NCBI RefSeq assembly: GCF_003863965.1
Contig: NZ_RRCN01000001.1
Span: 1,435,406 to 1,499,405 of the forward strand
DNA from: Paenibacillus oralis
GTDB lineage: Bacteria; Bacillota; Bacilli; Paenibacillales; Paenibacillaceae
Direction of reading: 5' to 3'
DNA length: 64,000 nucleotides
Every line of letters starts with the position of its first letter. Position 1 is the stretch's first letter. Positions 61,122 through 64,000 of the stretch are shown here, in pieces. Position numbers and translations under genes: made by a program. Below the pieces are notes generated by a model. It saw only the letters and a list, made by a program, of their open reading frames with translations, had not been told where the DNA came from and ran no database searches.

Positions 61122-61481
61122 TTAAACTCTGTGCTTCTTCACATCCATCGTATCCAAAACATCCTTAATCACGCGAAAAATAAGCTTATTCTCCTCTAAT
61201 GAACGGCTATAAAGCAGCGAATTTACTACCTCCAAAACCTCGGCTTTATCTTTCCAGGAATCCACGTTCTTCGTTTCGTGAAACTGAAACATCACCGCTA
61301 AAGGAACATCCAGCCCTTGAATGATTTTCTCCAACGTCTCAATGGAAATATTTCGCACTCCGCGTTCAACGGTTCCTATGTATGATGCGTTTACACCGGC
61401 TTTTTCAGCAAGCTGTTCCTGTGTAAGTCCTTGTTCTTTCCGCAATTGTTTGATCCGTTTGCCTATGATTTTCAGCAGCAC
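61122..61481 (-). CDS. XRE-family HTH regulator
   Basis: 119 residues. HTH about 7-62 (GKRIKQLRKEQGLTQEQLAEKAGVNASYIGTVERGVRNISIETLEKIIQGL in outline), of the same class as the regulator at 59866 (both have YIG.[IV]ERG.RN[FI]SI..LEK). A helical C-terminal region follows. Between the two lies the DUF262 pseudogene, so they may have controlled different pieces of this mobile region. Confidence 0.9.
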   Translation of the reverse strand: MLLKIIGKRIKQLRKEQGLTQEQLAEKAGVNASYIGTVERGVRNISIETLEKIIQGLDVPLAVMFQFHETKNVDSWKDKAEVLEVVNSLLYSRSLEENKLIFRVIKDVLDTMDVKKHRV

Positions 61482-61644
61482 GATTTACCACCTCTCTATC
61501 AGATTAGAGAAGCTTCGTGCCCACAAACAGAACATCATATACATTATTTAGTTGATAATAGTGTATATATGCACTAAAATATAAATTGTCACTAGTTTCT
61601 TTCCATCAATCCCTTGAACTTCCATATATGAAGAAGGAAAAATA

Positions 61645-62004
61645 ATGGAGTATCTTAATGTTTCTATAGGTCCAGTAGATAGTGAAAATACCATTTATCT
61701 TTGCGGAGAGACCATATCAATCGACTGTAGCTTACTTCATTATTCTTCCCATGACCACTATACCAACGTGTTTGTTAAAACCAGCGAAGCCATGAAATAT
61801 CTGGTCAGTCAGATTACAGTCGATACACACATCAATTTGTTTGTGGAGCAGATCGATCCTTCCACTTATGGGGCTATACACGGCTTTTTGAAGTCCACTG
61901 TGAACAAAAAAGAAAACCATCAGCTTTTTATAAAGAGACTGATGGTTTGGGTATTCGATCAAAAAAGGCAAGATTGCCGTGCTTTTGGGTTTTACGAGGT
62001 TTAG
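61645..62004 (+). CDS. Hypothetical protein
   Basis: 119 residues, not recognised. Alternating strands (STYGAIHGFLKSTVNKKENHQLFIKRLMVWVFD), a His-rich segment (HYSSHDHYTNVF), no signal or membrane helix. It has a good site (GAAGGAAAAATA) before the ATG and overlaps the end of the convergent nuclease-helicase gene by 4 bases. Confidence 0.55.
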   Translation: MEYLNVSIGPVDSENTIYLCGETISIDCSLLHYSSHDHYTNVFVKTSEAMKYLVSQITVDTHINLFVEQIDPSTYGAIHGFLKSTVNKKENHQLFIKRLMVWVFDQKRQDCRAFGFYEV

Positions 62005-63869
62005 TTTTTCATCACTCTATCCAACTGCCCCTCCAAATACTCCCTCAACTCCGGGTTCCTGCAGTACAAATAACACCCCTTCATGCCTCGGGAAATCAGC
62101 ACTTTGTAGATGTTTTTGATCAGCTTGGTGAGCTGGTCGGGATTGTTTTTTAGGCCTCTTTTGCCCATGGTGTCTTTGTATTCGTTGTAATCGGCGTAAA
62201 GTTCCATCGTCGTCGGATCGTATTTCAGATCGTTGCCGATGATGACGCCGACGTAGTCGAATTCCAGGCCTTGCGAGGTATGGACGCAGCCGATTTGCTC
62301 GACGCCGGCCTCGTGGATGGCCCAGGTGCTGGAGATGGAACGGCCGTTCCAGGGCATTTGGAAGCCGTGTTCCGGGATGGTGACGTCCGCGACTTCGCCG
62401 TTGCGGTTGCCTTCGGTGTCTTTAGTCCAATCCCAGGCGAATCCGGCAAGCATCCGTGCTTTATGCCCAGCGTCTACCTTCGCTTTGATCTCTTCATAGA
62501 CCGCATTAGGCGTATCGAAAAGTTTGAACTCAAAAGATTCCCGGTCCCAGCCGTTAAAGTTGGCCGTAGGGCGGATTTGCAGCACGTGGTCGATCCAGTT
62601 GATGAAGCCTTCAGCTCCCGAGCAGCGGAACTGGGCCGATAGCGTGTATTCGTGAATTTCGGAGCCGTAAGCGTTGGCGATTCGCTCGATTTCGGACACA
62701 GTGCCAATGTCGTCCGGCCGAATCCGCTGGAACTCATCGATGAAAAAGACGTTGACCTTCGAGGCCTTGATAATATCTTCGATCTGATTGACGCCGCGGT
62801 ACTGGTAAGCCCCTTTTCCTTTCAGGCGGTGGGCCTCATCGACGACGAGGACGTCAAAGAAATTTTCCGGGATATCGACAAATTGACCCGATCCCGCAAA
62901 CAAATTGCGAACCCGCGCTTTGTTCTTCGGCTGCTGTTTCGCCAGCGTCTCCACCATGACCGTTCTAAAGGAGGCGTTGGGAGCGACAAACTTGGCGTTC
63001 AGCTTTTGCTTCAGCAAGCCGCCCAGCGAGTTCATGGAAATGACGGATTTGCCGGTACCCGGCCCGCCTTTGATGATGATCGTTTTTTTTCGGCTCATGT
63101 CTTTGGCCAAACTGATGATCGTCTCATAAGCGACCTTCTGTTCGTCCAGCAAAATAAATTCGGCGTTCCCTTTGAACAGCCCGTCCACATGGTCAATCAG
63201 CTTTTTGGAAGGGCGGATTTTCCCGTTCTCAATTAAGTAAAGCAGATTAATGCCGTTTCCTTTGCCGACGTGTTGATGTAAAAACTCCTGGAGCTTCGCC
63301 GTATCGTCCGCCATAAATAAGGGCGCTTCCCGGATGATGTTTTGATAGCGTTCGCTCTTTAGCGGATCAGGCTCCGGCACGCGATAGTTATGTAAATAAG
63401 CGCAGGAATAACCCTTAAGCTCACTACTGTGAATCGCTTCATTCATATCGTCCAGAAACTGGCGGTAAGACCATGCTTGGTAGGACGGATGAGGAATCTC
63501 GCGCTGTCTGCCGTTGATGTAAGCCACGACCACATCCTCCCGGTCGGTCGCCTGGGCCGCATCCCACTGCTTCAGCTCCACGATCACGAAGTTATCCCGG
63601 CCTTCCGTGTCCTGCCCCGCCACGATGAAATCGATGCGCTTGCTGGTCGCCGGGATATTGTATTCGATCATGACGCCACAATCGTCGGCAATGTTGGAAT
63701 TACGGATGACTCGTTCCATGAACTGCATGGAGTTGTTCCAGGCTCTTTTTTCGCCCGGGCTCGGTTTCGTCCCCATCTTGTTGAGAAATGCTTGCTCGAT
63801 CTCCACGGTGATTTGGTTACGGTCCACCGACTCCCGAAATTTCAACGCGTTGCTGCTATAAATAATCAT
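62001..63869 (-). CDS. PD-(D/E)XK nuclease fused to DUF2075 helicase/ATPase
   Basis: 622 residues. The N-terminal third holds a nuclease-like fold with Asp80 (KRIDFIVAG) and Glu98-x-Lys100 (NFVIVELKQWD), the PD-(D/E)XK pattern. After a linker comes a DUF2075-type superfamily 1 ATPase: Walker A GGPGTGKS (about 270), Walker B VLVVDEAHR, VFFIDEFQR and a late HTSQGLEFDYVGVIIG motif of UvrD-like helicases. Related nuclease-helicase proteins act in phage defence. Co-directional with, and 13 bases downstream of, a MazG-like gene, with AGGAG upstream of the ATG. Confidence 0.83.
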   Translation of the reverse strand: MIIYSSNALKFRESVDRNQITVEIEQAFLNKMGTKPSPGEKRAWNNSMQFMERVIRNSNIADDCGVMIEYNIPATSKRIDFIVAGQDTEGRDNFVIVELKQWDAAQATDREDVVVAYINGRQREIPHPSYQAWSYRQFLDDMNEAIHSSELKGYSCAYLHNYRVPEPDPLKSERYQNIIREAPLFMADDTAKLQEFLHQHVGKGNGINLLYLIENGKIRPSKKLIDHVDGLFKGNAEFILLDEQKVAYETIISLAKDMSRKKTIIIKGGPGTGKSVISMNSLGGLLKQKLNAKFVAPNASFRTVMVETLAKQQPKNKARVRNLFAGSGQFVDIPENFFDVLVVDEAHRLKGKGAYQYRGVNQIEDIIKASKVNVFFIDEFQRIRPDDIGTVSEIERIANAYGSEIHEYTLSAQFRCSGAEGFINWIDHVLQIRPTANFNGWDRESFEFKLFDTPNAVYEEIKAKVDAGHKARMLAGFAWDWTKDTEGNRNGEVADVTIPEHGFQMPWNGRSISSTWAIHEAGVEQIGCVHTSQGLEFDYVGVIIGNDLKYDPTTMELYADYNEYKDTMGKRGLKNNPDQLTKLIKNIYKVLISRGMKGCYLYCRNPELREYLEGQLDRVMKN

Positions 63870-63882
63870 GCTGCCTGCACTC

Positions 63883-64000
63883 CTATAGCTCGGTATATTT
63901 GGTCATTTTGCCAAAGGCCTTGTCCACCGGATACTTGGCGGCGTTTCTCCGCATTTTGTCCCGGATCACGTCCTCGATCTTAAGGTCTAGCGCATCAGCC
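63883..64000 (-). CDS. MazG-like nucleotide pyrophosphohydrolase (partial, C-terminal end)
   Basis: Only the last 38 residues are in the window: ADALDLKIEDVIRDKMRRNAAKYPVDKA is the span in outline, ending FGKMTKYTEL. The core K-x-x-x-N-A-x-K-Y-P matches the C-terminal end of small MazG-like enzymes that split dNTPs or damaged nucleotides to monophosphates. Immediately upstream of the nuclease-helicase gene, probably one operon. Confidence 0.75.
   Translation of the reverse strand, partial: ADALDLKIEDVIRDKMRRNAAKYPVDKAFGKMTKYTEL

Noticed and set aside
59866..61481. XRE genes as antitoxins of a toxin-antitoxin pair
   Set aside because: Neither has an adjacent small toxin gene of a known type; both look like phage-type repressors.

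Overview
The window looks like a chromosome segment of a Paenibacillus-type, endospore-forming Firmicute. The evidence is the moderately high GC of the core genes, strong AGGAGG-type ribosome sites, frequent TTG/GTG starts, several spore germination and spore coat genes (gerA/gerB/gerC-like, a GerP-like cluster, a YjcZ-type small sporulation protein), a yjdF-type riboswitch, and Firmicute-style prophage, LXG/WXG-like toxin and peptide-pheromone genes. No rRNA, tRNA or CRISPR array was seen.

Region by region. 1-4.2 kb: a VTC polyphosphate-polymerase-domain / DUF4956 / Cthe_2159-like lipoprotein operon, divergent from an OmpR-type two-component system. 4.2-6.45 kb: gene-poor, with an IS1595-type transposase, a broken IS4-type transposase fragment and an intergenic repeat. 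6.4-12.2 kb: an FMN reductase, a VanY-type carboxypeptidase, an alpha/beta hydrolase and a tandem-HTH TetR regulator with two matching operator boxes, a quinone-oxidoreductase-like enzyme and an XRE/MmyB-like regulator. 12.2-15.2 kb: yjdF behind its riboswitch and a cydAB pair. 15.2-15.9 kb: two kinds of intergenic repeat. 15.9-25 kb: a secreted repeat protein, a gerB facing a gerA-gerC pair, a permuted amidase-like protein, a CdsA-like transferase and a GH94-type phosphorylase. 25-28.7 kb: a spore cluster of GerP-like and Hsp20-like proteins with a 39-residue YjcZ-type protein. 28.8-38.5 kb: a methyltransferase, SelO, two paralogous glycosyltransferases behind a sigma-K-like promoter, a secreted beta-helix protein, a scar joining remnants of a PfkB kinase and a SIS protein, an MBL-fold hydrolase, and a tandem-MerR regulator divergent from a hydrolase.

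38.7-64 kb is accessory. It starts with a polymorphic-toxin-like effector whose toxin end is broken, followed by AT-rich immunity-type genes (one frameshifted). Then comes a complete-looking contractile tail operon of PBSX type (56.4 to 43.4 kb, minus strand) with a -1 frameshift chaperone, but with no head, terminase or lysis genes. Beyond it lie a DUF3800 pseudogene, an RRNPP-type HTH-TPR receptor overlapped by a 35-codon candidate pheromone gene, two XRE regulators, a DUF262 pseudogene, and a PD-(D/E)XK-helicase fusion next to a MazG-like pyrophosphohydrolase.

The strongest lead for an undescribed system is the receptor-peptide pair at 58.2-59.7 kb beside the headless tail operon: it could be a peptide-controlled switch for a tailocin-like particle or for what remains of a prophage. 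All function calls are from sequence reading alone; no database search was possible.
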